Assembly: GCF_000336955.1 (NCBI RefSeq)
Contig: NZ_AOLI01000019.1
Coordinates: 384,813-448,812, forward strand
Reading direction: 5' to 3'
DNA from: Haloferax larsenii JCM 13917
GTDB taxonomy: Archaea; Halobacteriota; Halobacteria; Halobacteriales; Haloferacaceae
DNA length: 64,000 bases
This document shows positions 51,802-60,856 of this stretch, in pieces (the stretch's first letter is position 1; each line of letters starts with the position of its first letter). The notes under the pieces are model-generated. The model was not told where the DNA came from. It did not search any database and saw nothing but the letters and a program-made list of their open reading frames with translations. Both the position numbers and the translations under genes were made by a program.

Positions 51802-52608
51802 TCACCCTGTCCGGAAGGAGAAGTCCAGACTCGGCGCGCTGTGCGTCAGCCATCCCATCGAGACCACATCGACGCCGGTCGCGGCGTAGTCGGGAAGCGT
51901 TTCGAGCGTGATGCCGCCGCTGGCTTCCGAGAGGGTTCCTTCGGGGAGGAGTTCGACGCCTTCGGCCACACGCTCCGGCGGAAGGTTGTCGAACATGACG
52001 ATGTCGGCACCGGCCTCGGCAGCGCGTGCGCCCATCTCGGGCGACTCGGCTTCGACTTCTATCTTCGTCGCGAACGAGGCGCGTTCCCTGAAGCGGGAGA
52101 CTGCGTCCTCGATTCCGAGTTCGGCGATGTGGTTGTCCTTGACCATCACCATCCCCGAGAGGGTGAGTCGGTGGGTATCGCCGCCGCCAGCGACGACTGC
52201 GCGCTTTTCGACCCCCCGAAGCCCAGGTGTGGTCTTTCGCGTCGCTGCAACTCGAACCGAGTCGTCGACGGCGCGGGCGCGGTCGACCGCATCGCGCGTC
52301 ACGGTGGCAATTCCCGAAGCGTGGCCGGCCACGTTCACCGCGACGCGCTCGCCGCGAAGCACGTCCTGTGCGGGTCCCTCGACGCGGAGCACCACGTCGT
52401 CAGGCTCGACCCGAGCGCCCTCTTCGACCGTCGCCTCCGCCGCCACGTCGAGGTAGTCGAAGACGGCGACAGCGGCGTCGAGACCGGCAGCGACGCCAGA
52501 CTCGCGGGCGACGAGTCGCCCGGTCGTCTCGCCGGGAACGTGGTTCGTCACGTCGTGGTGCCCCACGTCCTCTTCGAGCCAGCGTTCTATCGTCTCAGTC
52601 GTCAGCAT
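51802..52608 (-). CDS. nadC: nicotinate-nucleotide pyrophosphorylase (QPRTase)
   Basis: The enzyme converts quinolinate and PRPP to nicotinate mononucleotide with CO2 release. The 268 residues include VAATRKTTPGLRGVEKRAVV with the substrate-binding Arg/Lys residues and the late EASGGITLETLPDYAATGVD motif. It overlaps nadB by 14 bases and ends the nadABC operon. Confidence 0.94.
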   Translation of the reverse strand: MLTTETIERWLEEDVGHHDVTNHVPGETTGRLVARESGVAAGLDAAVAVFDYLDVAAEATVEEGARVEPDDVVLRVEGPAQDVLRGERVAVNVAGHASGIATVTRDAVDRARAVDDSVRVAATRKTTPGLRGVEKRAVVAGGGDTHRLTLSGMVMVKDNHIAELGIEDAVSRFRERASFATKIEVEAESPEMGARAAEAGADIVMFDNLPPERVAEGVELLPEGTLSEASGGITLETLPDYAATGVDVVSMGWLTHSAPSLDFSFRTG

Positions 52609-54145
52609 GGATGGCCTCTTCAGACTGGGTCAGGCGGTGGCATCCGGCGGACGGCGACTCGGCGGCGGCACGGGCGACGAGGAGCGAGCAGATGCACGCG
52701 TTTCGGAGTTCGAACAGCGACCGCGACACCCGCGTTCGGGCGTAGGCGTCGGCTTCGCCCTTCAGTCGGCGGATGCGCGCTCGGGCGGAACGCAGGCCGT
52801 CCGGGGTTCGTTCGACGCCCACGTACTGGTCCATCGTCTCGCCGAGGCGGTCGAACTTCTTTTCGGTGAACGCCTTCGGAAGCGCGGGGTCGCGGTCGTC
52901 GGGCGCGACGTATTCGATTTCCTGCGCTGCATTCCGGCCCTGTTCGGCGGCCGTCTCGCCAGCGCGAGTCCCCCAAACCAGTCCTTCGAGGAGGCTCGTC
53001 GAGGCGAGGCGGTTGGCTCCGTGGACGCCGGTTCGGGCGCACTCGCCGACCGCGAAGAGACGGTCCAGTGTGGTTCGTCCGCGGTCGTCTACGTCGACGC
53101 CGCCGCAGAGGAAGTGCTCGCTGGGTGCGACAGGAATCCCCTCGTCGGGGTCTACACCCCGGTCGTCGCAGAGTTCGGCGAGGTCGGGGAACTCGTCGCG
53201 GAAGTCGACTGGCGACACGTCGAGCACGACGCGCCCCGTTTCCGCCCGCTCGCGGGCGACAGCGCGGGCGACCACGTCGCGGGGTGCGAGTTCGGCGTCC
53301 TCGTGGACGTCGGGCATGAATCGCTCGCCGTCGGCGTTTCTGAGGACAGCACCCTCGCCGCGGACCGCCTCGCTCACGAGGAAGGGTTCGGGCGCGTCGT
53401 CAGCGTCGGCGTCGGCGACGTTCGGGTCCGAGCGCGGGTCGTAGGCAGTCGGGTGGAACTGCACGTACTGCATGTCCGAGACGTCTGCTCCGGCGAGCGC
53501 GGCCATCGCGATGCCGTCGCCGGTCGCACCCGGCGGGTTGGTCGATGTCTCGTAACAGGCACCGATGCCGCCCGTCGCGAGAATCGTCGTTCCGGCGAAG
53601 ACCGGTTCGACCTCGCCGTCGCGGAGCGTGACCGCCCCGCGGACGACGCCCTCCTCGGTCAAGAGCGAGAGCGCGGCGGTGTCGTCGCGGATGGTGACGC
53701 CCTCGTGGTCCGAGAGGTACGCGAGGAACGGCCGGAGGATGTGTTCGCCCGTGCTGGCGTCCACGTGGAGGATTCGGCGTTCGGAGTGACCCGCCTCGCG
53801 GGCGAGTGCGAAGTCGTCGCCCTCGGAACTCGATGTGCCTGCTCTGTCGAAGTCTACTTCGAGGGTGTCCACGAGGATGTCGTCCACAACGTCCGCGGCC
53901 TCGGAGACGAGTACGTCGACCGCGTCGGGGTCGGCGGTGTCGTCGCTGGCGCGGCGCACGTCGGCCGCGAACGACTCGGGGTCGGACTGCGTGACGGCGA
54001 TGCCGCCCTGCGCCCAGTCGGTGTTCGCGTCCTCGGGTTCGCTCGCTTTCGTCACCACGAGCACGTCGGCACCCTCGCGTGCAGCGGTGAGCGCGGCGGC
54101 GCACCCGGCGATTCCTGACCCGACGACGAGTACGTCCGTCTTCAT
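52595..54145 (-). CDS. nadB: L-aspartate oxidase
   Basis: An FAD enzyme oxidising aspartate to iminoaspartate, the first step of NAD synthesis. The 516 residues start MKTDVLVVGSGIAGCAAALT and contain ANTDWAQGGIAVT and RLASTSLLEGLVWGTRAG, the flavin-binding ends of the succinate dehydrogenase/fumarate reductase family. The ATG overlaps the nadA stop (ATGA). Confidence 0.94.
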   Translation of the reverse strand: MKTDVLVVGSGIAGCAAALTAAREGADVLVVTKASEPEDANTDWAQGGIAVTQSDPESFAADVRRASDDTADPDAVDVLVSEAADVVDDILVDTLEVDFDRAGTSSSEGDDFALAREAGHSERRILHVDASTGEHILRPFLAYLSDHEGVTIRDDTAALSLLTEEGVVRGAVTLRDGEVEPVFAGTTILATGGIGACYETSTNPPGATGDGIAMAALAGADVSDMQYVQFHPTAYDPRSDPNVADADADDAPEPFLVSEAVRGEGAVLRNADGERFMPDVHEDAELAPRDVVARAVARERAETGRVVLDVSPVDFRDEFPDLAELCDDRGVDPDEGIPVAPSEHFLCGGVDVDDRGRTTLDRLFAVGECARTGVHGANRLASTSLLEGLVWGTRAGETAAEQGRNAAQEIEYVAPDDRDPALPKAFTEKKFDRLGETMDQYVGVERTPDGLRSARARIRRLKGEADAYARTRVSRSLFELRNACICSLLVARAAAESPSAGCHRLTQSEEAIHADD

Positions 54146-55275
54146 AGCTCTAACATGCGTTCGAGGGCGACTTCGGCCAGTTCCTTCTCCTCGGGCGCGA
54201 CGGAGACGATATTCGGTTCGCGCCCGTCGGCCAGTTCTTCGAGGACCCACGTCAGGTAGTTCGGGTCGATTTGCCGCATGGCGTTGCAGTCCATACAGGC
54301 GTCACCGCAGAGTGGGTCGACGTTGACCTCGGGATGCCAGCGCGCGAGGTGGCGCGCGAGGTGGACTTCGGTTCCGATGGCCCAGTGTTCGCCCGGCTCC
54401 GCGTTCTCGATAACGTCGCAGATGTGGCTCGTCGAGCCGACTTCGTCGGCGGCCGCGACGACTTCCGGGCGGCACTCGGGGTGGACGACGACCTGCGCGC
54501 CGTCTTCCTGTGCTTCCTCGACGTGGCTGACGCGGAACCGCTCGTGAACCTGGCAGTAGCCGTCCCAGAGGACGACTTCTGCGTCTTCGAGTTCCGAGGT
54601 GTCTTCTCCCTCGGCGACGCCGCCGGCCCACGGGTCCCACTCGACCACGTCGTCGATGCCGAGGTCGTTCGCCGTGTTGCGGCCGAGGTGCTTGTCGGGG
54701 AGGAAAAGCACCACGTCGCCGCGCTCGAAGGCCCACTCGAAGGCGTCGGCGGCGTTCGAGGAGGTACAGATGAGGCCGCCGTGAGAGGCACAGAAGGCCT
54801 TCAGGTCGGCGTAGGAGTTCATGTACGTCACGGGAATCACGTCTTTCCCGCCGGTTCCGGCGACGAGGTCCTCCCACGCGGAATCGACCTGCACCGCCTC
54901 GGCCATCCCGGCCATCGGACACGACGCCTCCATCGACGGGAGGATGACCGTCTGGTCGTCGTCGGTGATGATGTCGGCGCTCTCGGCCATGAACGTCACG
55001 CCGGCGAAGACCACGTACTCCGCGTCAGACTCGGCCGCGCGCTTCGAGAGCTCGTACGAGTCGCCGATGAAGTCGGCGTGCTCGACGATTTCTCGGCGCT
55101 GGTAGTTGTGGCCCAGGACGATGACGTCGTCGCCGAGGGCCTCGCGAGCAGCCTCGATGCGTCGGGACCGCTCTTCTTCGTCGAGTTCGCGGTGGCTCTC
55201 GGGGAGCTGCTCGAACGTGTCGTACTTGAACAGGCTCAGGTCGGACTCGAAGCCGACCGATTCCAAAGTGACCAT
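54142..55275 (-). CDS. nadA: quinolinate synthase A
   Basis: A 4Fe-4S enzyme that condenses iminoaspartate with dihydroxyacetone phosphate to quinolinate. In its 377 residues the cluster cysteines are probably in PSMEASCPMAGM, CRPEVV and GDACMDCNAMR; YMNSYADLKAFC and GHNYQRREIVEHADFIGDSY are family motifs. It is the first gene of nadABC. The upstream palindrome over the TATA box may control it. Confidence 0.95.
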   Translation of the reverse strand: MVTLESVGFESDLSLFKYDTFEQLPESHRELDEEERSRRIEAAREALGDDVIVLGHNYQRREIVEHADFIGDSYELSKRAAESDAEYVVFAGVTFMAESADIITDDDQTVILPSMEASCPMAGMAEAVQVDSAWEDLVAGTGGKDVIPVTYMNSYADLKAFCASHGGLICTSSNAADAFEWAFERGDVVLFLPDKHLGRNTANDLGIDDVVEWDPWAGGVAEGEDTSELEDAEVVLWDGYCQVHERFRVSHVEEAQEDGAQVVVHPECRPEVVAAADEVGSTSHICDVIENAEPGEHWAIGTEVHLARHLARWHPEVNVDPLCGDACMDCNAMRQIDPNYLTWVLEELADGREPNIVSVAPEEKELAEVALERMLEL

Positions 55276-55310
55276 GATTATAGTTCGATACGATACACGT
55301 CAGAGCGCAT

Positions 55311-55335
55311 CATTGAAAAATATATTTCTTCAATG
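55311..55335 (-). promoter_or_regulatory. palindrome enclosing the nadA TATA box
   Basis: CATTGAA (55311-55317) and TTCAATG (55329-55335) form a perfect seven-base inverted repeat around an AT-rich centre that reads GAAATATATTT on the minus strand, the likely TATA box 43-53 bases before the nadA ATG. A protein bound here would block TBP, so a repressor of NAD synthesis is inferred. Confidence 0.5.
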
Positions 55336-55592
55336 TCGCCTGTGATGGTGTGATTACTCTATCTCGCGGGATACAACCAGAGAATAGTTGCCACTAATTG
55401 CGCTCATTTCGACGAAAAATTCTGTTATGGGGGTTCAATACTGCAAAATTGCTACTGACTACAGACGCATGGACAATCGGTGATGCTTCTGCCTTACCTG
55501 TTGACGAAATACTCGCTATCGGCGAACGCTCGGGGAATCGTTCCTCTGACCGCGTTCGGGTTGATTTTTGTTCGAAGAAGGCGCAGTACGGC

Positions 55593-55660
55593 GGTTCTGT
55601 CGTTCCGAGAGTACGTCGGTGCTGTCGTTCGGAGAGTACGTCGGTGCTGTCGTTCGGAGC
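55593..55660. repeat. 25-bp tandem repeat, ~2.7 copies
   Basis: Units beginning at 55593, 55618 and 55643 share the pattern GGTGCTGTCGTTCGGAGAGT plus ACGTC. The first copy has two substitutions and the third is cut at 18 bases. The array ends four bases before the amidohydrolase stop and may act at its 3' end. Confidence 0.75.
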
Positions 55661-55664
55661 GGTC

Positions 55665-57206
55665 TCAGGCGTCGCGCTCGAAGACGACTTGACCGGCGAC
55701 GATGGTCATCGCTACGTCGATGTCGCGAATCGATTTTGCCTCCCACGGTGACTCGTCGAGAACGACCACGTCGGCTTCTTTCCACGGTGTAATCGTCCCC
55801 AGTCGGTTCTCGTCGAACCCGGCGTAGGCACTCCCGGACGTGTAGGCCCGGAGCGCCTCGGTGATGGTGAGCGACTGTTCGGGGTTGGGGTGGTTCGTCG
55901 CGAGGTCGACGCCGAGAAGCGGGTCCAGTGGCATGCAGTCGCTTCCGAACGCGAGGTCGACACCGGCGTCGAGGAGGTCGCGGTAGCGGTTGGTCTTGAG
56001 GCGGCGCTCGCCCAATCGGTCGGCGTAGAGGCCGTCTTCGTCGGCCCACTTCAGGAAGTTCGGTTGCACCGAGGCGACGACACCGAGGTCGGCGAATCGC
56101 TCGATTGCCTCGTCGGATGCGAGTTCGACGTGCTCGACACGATGGCGAGCTGCCCGCGGGTCGTCGGTCGCCTCGTAGGCGTCGAGGACGGTGTCGATTG
56201 CGACGTCGCCGATTGCGTGGGCAGAGAGTTGATACCCTGCCGCGGCCGCGTCGGCGACGAGGTCGTGTATCTCGTCGGGTTCGACGACCCACTGTCCCGT
56301 CTCCTCGGGGGCGTCAGTGTACGGAGTCGAGAGCTTCGCGGTCCGCCCGCCGAAACTCCCGTCGGTGAACGTCTTGATTGCACCCGTGGTGACGAGACCC
56401 CCACCGTGATTCGACCGCAGGCCGACCTCGCGGAGGGCGTCGAGGTGGTCCGACCAGTAGTTGATGCGGACGCGCAGGTCCAACCCGCCCGCGAGGTCGA
56501 GGTCGCGGTAGACCTCCGGCGCGCGCGACCCGCGAACCATGTCGTGAACGCCGGTGACGCCGTGGGCAGTCGCGTAGTCCTGTGCGGCACGGACGAGTTT
56601 GGCCATCTCCTCGCGGTCGGGTTCGGTCACGTCCCAGAGCACGTCGATGGCCTCCTCGACGATGACGCCGGTTGGCCTGTCGTCGGTCCCCGGCGTCTGG
56701 ATGCAGTCGTCGGGCATCTCGTCGCCGAAGCGGTCGAGCACGACCGAGTTGACGCCGGCGGTGTGCATGTCTTCGCGGAAGGCGACGACAGGGGCGGCGT
56801 CGGAGACGGCGTCGAGGTCGTCGCGGGTGAGATAGCGAACCTCGTCCCACGTGCTCTCGTCGTAGCCGAAGCCGAGAACCCAGTCGCCGTCGTCTACGTC
56901 GGCCGCCCGCTCGCGGAGCGCGTCGAGTGCGTCAGCGACTGAATCGGCCTCCGAGAGGTCGGCGTGGACGAGTGACCGTCCGACCATCGGGAGGTGCGTG
57001 TGAGCGTCGATAAACCCAGGGAGGACGACCTTCCCGCCGCAGTCGACGACACGTGTCTCGACGCCAGCGAGGAGTTCGATATCGTACGCGCGACCCACGC
57101 GGACGATTCGGCCGTCTCGGATAGCCACCGCCTCGTGGGTCTCGTCGGGCGATTCGAGGGTGTGTACCTCGGCGTTCGTGAGGACGAGGTCCGCTGCCGC
57201 AGTCAT
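55665..57206 (-). CDS. YtcJ-type amidohydrolase
   Basis: The 513-residue metal-dependent hydrolase of amidohydrolase family 3 has the strand-1 metal motif GFIDAHTHLPMVGRS, SAHAIGDVAIDTVLDAYE and RVEHVELA with histidines, and FGSDCMPLDPLLG with the catalytic Asp. The substrate is unknown; relatives act on N-acyl or formamide bonds. The ATG at 57206 begins MTAAADLVLTNAEVHTLESP. It diverges from hmgA. Confidence 0.88.
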   Translation of the reverse strand: MTAAADLVLTNAEVHTLESPDETHEAVAIRDGRIVRVGRAYDIELLAGVETRVVDCGGKVVLPGFIDAHTHLPMVGRSLVHADLSEADSVADALDALRERAADVDDGDWVLGFGYDESTWDEVRYLTRDDLDAVSDAAPVVAFREDMHTAGVNSVVLDRFGDEMPDDCIQTPGTDDRPTGVIVEEAIDVLWDVTEPDREEMAKLVRAAQDYATAHGVTGVHDMVRGSRAPEVYRDLDLAGGLDLRVRINYWSDHLDALREVGLRSNHGGGLVTTGAIKTFTDGSFGGRTAKLSTPYTDAPEETGQWVVEPDEIHDLVADAAAAGYQLSAHAIGDVAIDTVLDAYEATDDPRAARHRVEHVELASDEAIERFADLGVVASVQPNFLKWADEDGLYADRLGERRLKTNRYRDLLDAGVDLAFGSDCMPLDPLLGVDLATNHPNPEQSLTITEALRAYTSGSAYAGFDENRLGTITPWKEADVVVLDESPWEAKSIRDIDVAMTIVAGQVVFERDA

Positions 57207-57311
57207 ACGTGTGACCCCGAGGCGGGAAGGCAAAGTCGTTCGGGCGTTCGCGCCCCCACCGAGAGTGGGAAAACCGGAACCCGTTTGGGCCGGGACCGAA
57301 AACGTCGGAGC

Positions 57312-58523
57312 ATGACAGACGCCGCGTCCCTCGCCGACCGCGTTCGGGAGGGTGAACTTCGCCTCCACGAACTCGAAGCACACGCCGACGCCGACACCGC
57401 CGCCGAGGCACGTCGCCTCCTCGTCGAATCCCAGTCGGGCGCGTCGCTCGATTCGGTCGGTAACTACGGCTTCCCCGCCGAAGCCGCCGAGACGGCAATC
57501 GAGAACATGGTCGGTGCCATCCAGGTGCCGATGGGCGTCGCCGGTCCCGTCGAAATCGACGGTGGCTCCGTCGACAGCGAGACGTACCTCCCGCTTGCGA
57601 CCACCGAAGGCGCACTCCTCGCGTCGGTCAACCGCGGGTGTTCGGTCATCAACAGCGCAGGCGGTGCGACTGCTCGCGTCCTCAAGTCGGGGATGACCCG
57701 CGCCCCCGTGTTCCGCGTCGCCGACGTCGCCGAGGCCGAGGCGCTCGTCTCGTGGACCCGCGACAACTTCGAGACGCTCAAAGACGCCGCCGAGGAGACG
57801 ACCAACCACGGCGAACTGCTGGACGTGACTCCCTACGTCGTCGGCAACTCGGTCTTCCTGCGCTTCCGCTACGACACCAAAGACGCGATGGGGATGAACA
57901 TGGTTACCATCGCAACCGAAGCGGCCTGTGACGTCGTCGAGGAGGAGACGACGGCTTCCCTCGTCGCCCTCTCGGGCAACCTCTGTACCGACAAGAAGCC
58001 CGCCGCCATCAACGCCGTCGAAGGCCGCGGCCGGAGCGTCACGGCCGACGTGCGCATCCCGCGAGATGTCGTCGAAGAGCGTCTTCACACGACGCCGGAG
58101 GCCATCGCTGAACTCAACACTCGAAAGAACCTCATCGGGTCGGCGAAAGCTGCCAGCTTCGGGTTCAACGCCCACGTCGCGAACGTCGTCGCCGCGATGT
58201 TCCTCGCGACCGGGCAGGACGAAGCGCAGGTCGTCGAGGGCTCGAACGCCATCACCACCGCCGAAGTGCAGGATGGGGACCTCTACGTCTCCGTCTCGAT
58301 TGCCTCACTGGAAGTCGGCACTGTCGGCGGCGGCACCAAGCTTCCGACGCAGGCCGAAGGCCTCGACATCCTCGGCGTCCGCGGCGGTGGCGACCCCGCA
58401 GGCTCGAACGCTGACGCTCTCGCGGAGGCAATCGCCGTCGGCTCGCTCGCGGGCGAACTCTCGCTCCTGTCGGCGCTCGCCTCTCGGAATCTCTCTAGCG
58501 CGCACGCCGACCTCGGCCGATAG
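57312..58523 (+). CDS. hmgA: 3-hydroxy-3-methylglutaryl-CoA reductase
   Basis: The enzyme reduces HMG-CoA to mevalonate with NADPH, the committed step to archaeal lipids and carotenoids; statins inhibit it. The 403 residues match the Haloferax enzyme in length. They contain ENMVGAIQVPMGVAGP, TTEGALLASVNRGC (catalytic Glu), DAMGMNMVTIATE (Asp), SGNLCTDKKPAAINAVEGRG (Lys), NAHVANVVAAM (His) and the NADPH segment VGTVGGGTKLPTQ. Start ATG at 57312. No strong TATA was found before it. Confidence 0.96.
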   Translation: MTDAASLADRVREGELRLHELEAHADADTAAEARRLLVESQSGASLDSVGNYGFPAEAAETAIENMVGAIQVPMGVAGPVEIDGGSVDSETYLPLATTEGALLASVNRGCSVINSAGGATARVLKSGMTRAPVFRVADVAEAEALVSWTRDNFETLKDAAEETTNHGELLDVTPYVVGNSVFLRFRYDTKDAMGMNMVTIATEAACDVVEEETTASLVALSGNLCTDKKPAAINAVEGRGRSVTADVRIPRDVVEERLHTTPEAIAELNTRKNLIGSAKAASFGFNAHVANVVAAMFLATGQDEAQVVEGSNAITTAEVQDGDLYVSVSIASLEVGTVGGGTKLPTQAEGLDILGVRGGGDPAGSNADALAEAIAVGSLAGELSLLSALASRNLSSAHADLGR

Positions 58524-58553
58524 ACACCCAATACACCCGTTTTCTCGATTTCG

Positions 58554-59210
58554 TTACTCGCCGAAGAGCGACGAGACGATTCGCAACTCCGCCCGTCGCA
58601 AGTGTTCCGAGGCCGTCGCAGTCGAACATCCGAGTTCGTCGGCGACGTCGGCTGTGGTCACGGCGCGGGGAACGTCGTAATACCCGAGTCTGAACGCCGT
58701 CTGTACGGTCTCTCGCTGTCGCGGCGAGAGTGACCTGCCGGGGTCGTCCGCGGCGACCGGTCCCGACCCAACCGCGTCGACAGTCACCGTCACGTCCTCT
58801 GGAACCCCATCGACTGCGGCTTGAATCGCGCTGTCTGTCCCGACGAGCGTGAACGTGCTGCTGCCGTCGTCGTGACACTCGATTGGCGGGACGGTGAGGA
58901 TGTCTTCTCGGGTGAAGTTCTCGAACAACACGCGCCCAGCCGTGACGCCCGCAGCGGCGAGAAAGCAGTACGCTTCCCCATCGCCATTTGGGAAGAGTTC
59001 GAAGTCGCGGACGTTCTCGGCCGTCTCCAGCGCACCGGCGAGGCGGTGGTAGTCTCCGCGGACCAGAAGGAGGAACCCAACCGGCGGCTCCGTGACGTTC
59101 CAGTTGACGATAGCGACCTCCGAGAGGTAGGTCGCCTCTTGGGTGAGAAGGCGGTAAACCGGGGGGAGATACGCCTCGGGCGGAGAGAGCGTGATTCTGA
59201 CCCGCTTCAT
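58554..59210 (-). CDS. Bat-type HTH regulator
   Basis: The 218-residue protein is of the haloarchaeal bacterioopsin-activator (HTH_10) class. An N-terminal sensing part of about 150 residues is followed by LSPRQRETVQTAFRLGYYDV and VTTADVADELGCSTATASEH, the diagnostic C-terminal HTH. The ATG at 59210 (MKRVRITLSPPEAYLPP) fits the usual N-terminus. Targets are unknown; proximity to hmgA is suggestive only. Confidence 0.85.
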   Translation of the reverse strand: MKRVRITLSPPEAYLPPVYRLLTQEATYLSEVAIVNWNVTEPPVGFLLLVRGDYHRLAGALETAENVRDFELFPNGDGEAYCFLAAAGVTAGRVLFENFTREDILTVPPIECHDDGSSTFTLVGTDSAIQAAVDGVPEDVTVTVDAVGSGPVAADDPGRSLSPRQRETVQTAFRLGYYDVPRAVTTADVADELGCSTATASEHLRRAELRIVSSLFGE

Positions 59211-59335
59211 ACGAACACCACTCGACACGTGGACACAAAACGGCTCGGGAGACACGGGTGGCGACCGGCGTTGGGTTAAATCCCTCGTACAGATTCGGCC
59301 GAATCGACTTCTCCACAGAGCACCGGTGACGATGT

Positions 59336-59563
59336 ATGAAACAGAACGTTGGACAATCTGACCGAATTCTCCGAGGTGTGCTCGGAATCTGGCTGGTCGT
59401 CGCTGCCGTCTCCGCCCTCCGAGATGGGCGACGAACGACGGCGGCGACGGCCGGAATCGCGGGCCTCGGACTGCTTCAAAACACCGTCAGTGGGTTCTGC
59501 GGTTGCAATTGGTTGCTCGGCATCGACACGACGTGCGAAGGCGAAGACGGGTGTCGGCTGTGA
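59336..59563 (+). CDS. YgaP-like (DUF2892) membrane protein
   Basis: The 75-residue protein begins MKQNVGQSDRILRGVLGIWL and continues with two helices and a GLGLLQNTVSGFCGCNWLLG stretch with cysteines, matching DUF2892 proteins, often found with rhodanese domains (absent here). Its stop overlaps the GTG start of the next gene. Confidence 0.8.
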   Translation: MKQNVGQSDRILRGVLGIWLVVAAVSALRDGRRTTAATAGIAGLGLLQNTVSGFCGCNWLLGIDTTCEGEDGCRL

Positions 59564-59811
59564 GTGGACTTGTCGCATTCACCCGGCGACTACTCGCGGG
59601 GTTTTCAGAGATGGCCCACATCGTCGTCTTCGACCTCCTCCTCGGAGGCGACCTGCTCACCGCGTTCTCGGCAGTCGTCGGAACCGTGTTCTTCGCCGTC
59701 GCGTTCGGGACCGGTGGGTGTCTCGTATTGGCGACACTGGTCGCGGGAGCCAGGCGGACGCGAATTTTGTCGGTTCTCACGTCACCCGAGCGTCCCCCTA
59801 AGACCGGATAG
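59560..59811 (+). CDS. small membrane protein, coupled to the DUF2892 gene
   Basis: The 83-residue protein starts with a GTG that overlaps the upstream stop (GTGA). One or two helices lie around residues 20-63 (HIVVFDLLLGGDLLTAFSAV, VGTVFFAVAFGTGGCLVLAT), with an Arg-rich end. The overlap supports coding; the function is unknown. Confidence 0.55.
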   Translation: MSGLVAFTRRLLAGFSEMAHIVVFDLLLGGDLLTAFSAVVGTVFFAVAFGTGGCLVLATLVAGARRTRILSVLTSPERPPKTG

Positions 59812-60062
59812 TCGGCAGCAGAGCGCTGAACGCGGCGTTCACAGTGAGACAGAAATTCGGTTTCACTTTCACTTCATTCGAATATCCTATTTTGTCGCCA
59901 TTCCGCCGTCAGACACCACTAACGAACCAACAGGCAAATTGGCATCGTCCTTCACTTTCACTCCGCTTCCGTGGCTCGATTTTATTCTCTGCTCGCCGGT
60001 AGGATTCAAACGCGCCCGCCCGGCGAGCACCGGCGGGCGTATCCACACTCCCATCGCTTCCC

Positions 60063-60212
60063 ATGTTCGACCCTCCAGCCAGTTTCGACCCCGAATCGAA
60101 CGACGACCACGACGAGGTCCGGCGCGTCGCGGTGGCGTTGCGACTCCTGAAGTTGGCACTCGGTGTCGTCGCATCCGCACTCACTATCACGAAGCTCTTA
60201 GGCTTCCTCTGA
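60063..60212 (+). CDS. 49-residue single-helix membrane protein
   Basis: A complete small frame: an acidic N-terminus (FDPESNDDHDEVRR), then a hydrophobic helix from about residue 22 to the end (LALGVVASALTITKLLGFL). CGATTTTATTC about 85-95 bases upstream may contain a TATA box. Acidic composition supports coding. It converges with the DUF5817-like gene. Confidence 0.5.
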   Translation: MFDPPASFDPESNDDHDEVRRVAVALRLLKLALGVVASALTITKLLGFL

Positions 60213-60238
60213 GTCGCGGGCGACTCTCCGACTGCGAG

Positions 60239-60778
60239 TTAGAGAAGTCGGTATCGACCGCCGGACTCCGAAACCTCGCCTCGCCGGCGAAGTTTTTCGA
60301 GGAGGTTGCGGGCCTTGTCCGCCGGGACACCGTGCTCGGTCGCGGCCGCGACGATTTCGTCTTCTGTCGGCCGGTCTCCCGCTCGGATGGCGTTCTTAAT
60401 CGCGGTCACTCGGTCGGGAGAACCGGACGACGACGCACGCCCCCGTTCGGCACGCTCCCCCGCGTCGAACACCTCGTCGGCGTCGAGACCGGACCCTTCG
60501 AGGTATTCCCGGTCCTCGACACCCGACTCTTCGACCTGCCTGTCGAGTTCGGAGACGTGTGCGACCTGCGAGAACGCCTCGCTGTCGCCGTGTTTCTTCG
60601 CCAAGAGCGCCGCCCGCGCTTGTCTCGCGGCGTCGCGGTCTTCGGACTCGAAGAACCGCCGCAACTTCTTCGTCTGATGACGCCGACCGCACCGCGAACA
60701 CGTCGCCGTCTTCGACCTGTCGGGGTCCGAAAGCAACCACATGTTCGCACAGTCCGTACAGCCCACGACCGCGTACAT
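60239..60778 (-). CDS. DUF5817-like zinc-ribbon protein
   Basis: The 179-residue haloarchaeal protein has N-terminal MYAVVGCTDCANMWLLSDPD and ATCSRCGRRHQTKKLRRFFE forming a zinc ribbon (C7, C10, C27, C30); an acidic helical middle; and a C-terminal winged-helix-like AIRAGDRPTEDEIVAAATEH...NLLEKLRRRGEV. A nucleic-acid role is likely from the domains. It diverges from the cupin gene. Confidence 0.75.
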   Translation of the reverse strand: MYAVVGCTDCANMWLLSDPDRSKTATCSRCGRRHQTKKLRRFFESEDRDAARQARAALLAKKHGDSEAFSQVAHVSELDRQVEESGVEDREYLEGSGLDADEVFDAGERAERGRASSSGSPDRVTAIKNAIRAGDRPTEDEIVAAATEHGVPADKARNLLEKLRRRGEVSESGGRYRLL

Positions 60779-60856
60779 AGTCGTCACTTCCTCGTATTCC
60801 GATTTGAACCTTCGGACGGACGGCGGGTTTATTCCCTTTGGACGAGGCATGGTATC

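Larger units (their letters stand above)
55276..55664. other. non-coding region between nadA promoter and amidohydrolase
   Basis: No gene is supported. The left part holds the nadA promoter and operator-like palindrome. The middle (55340-55560) is AT-richer with no visible structure. The right part is a 25-bp tandem repeat ending just before the amidohydrolase stop. Confidence 0.5.

Noticed and set aside
56994-57311. Earlier start for HMG-CoA reductase
   Set aside because: The ATG at 57312 gives the 403-residue length expected of the Haloferax enzyme, and upstream codons overlap the amidohydrolase gene.
57207-58175. N-terminal extension of the amidohydrolase across hmgA
   Set aside because: The extra ~320 codons are antisense to hmgA and lack any motif; the ATG at 57206 starts a typical amidohydrolase.
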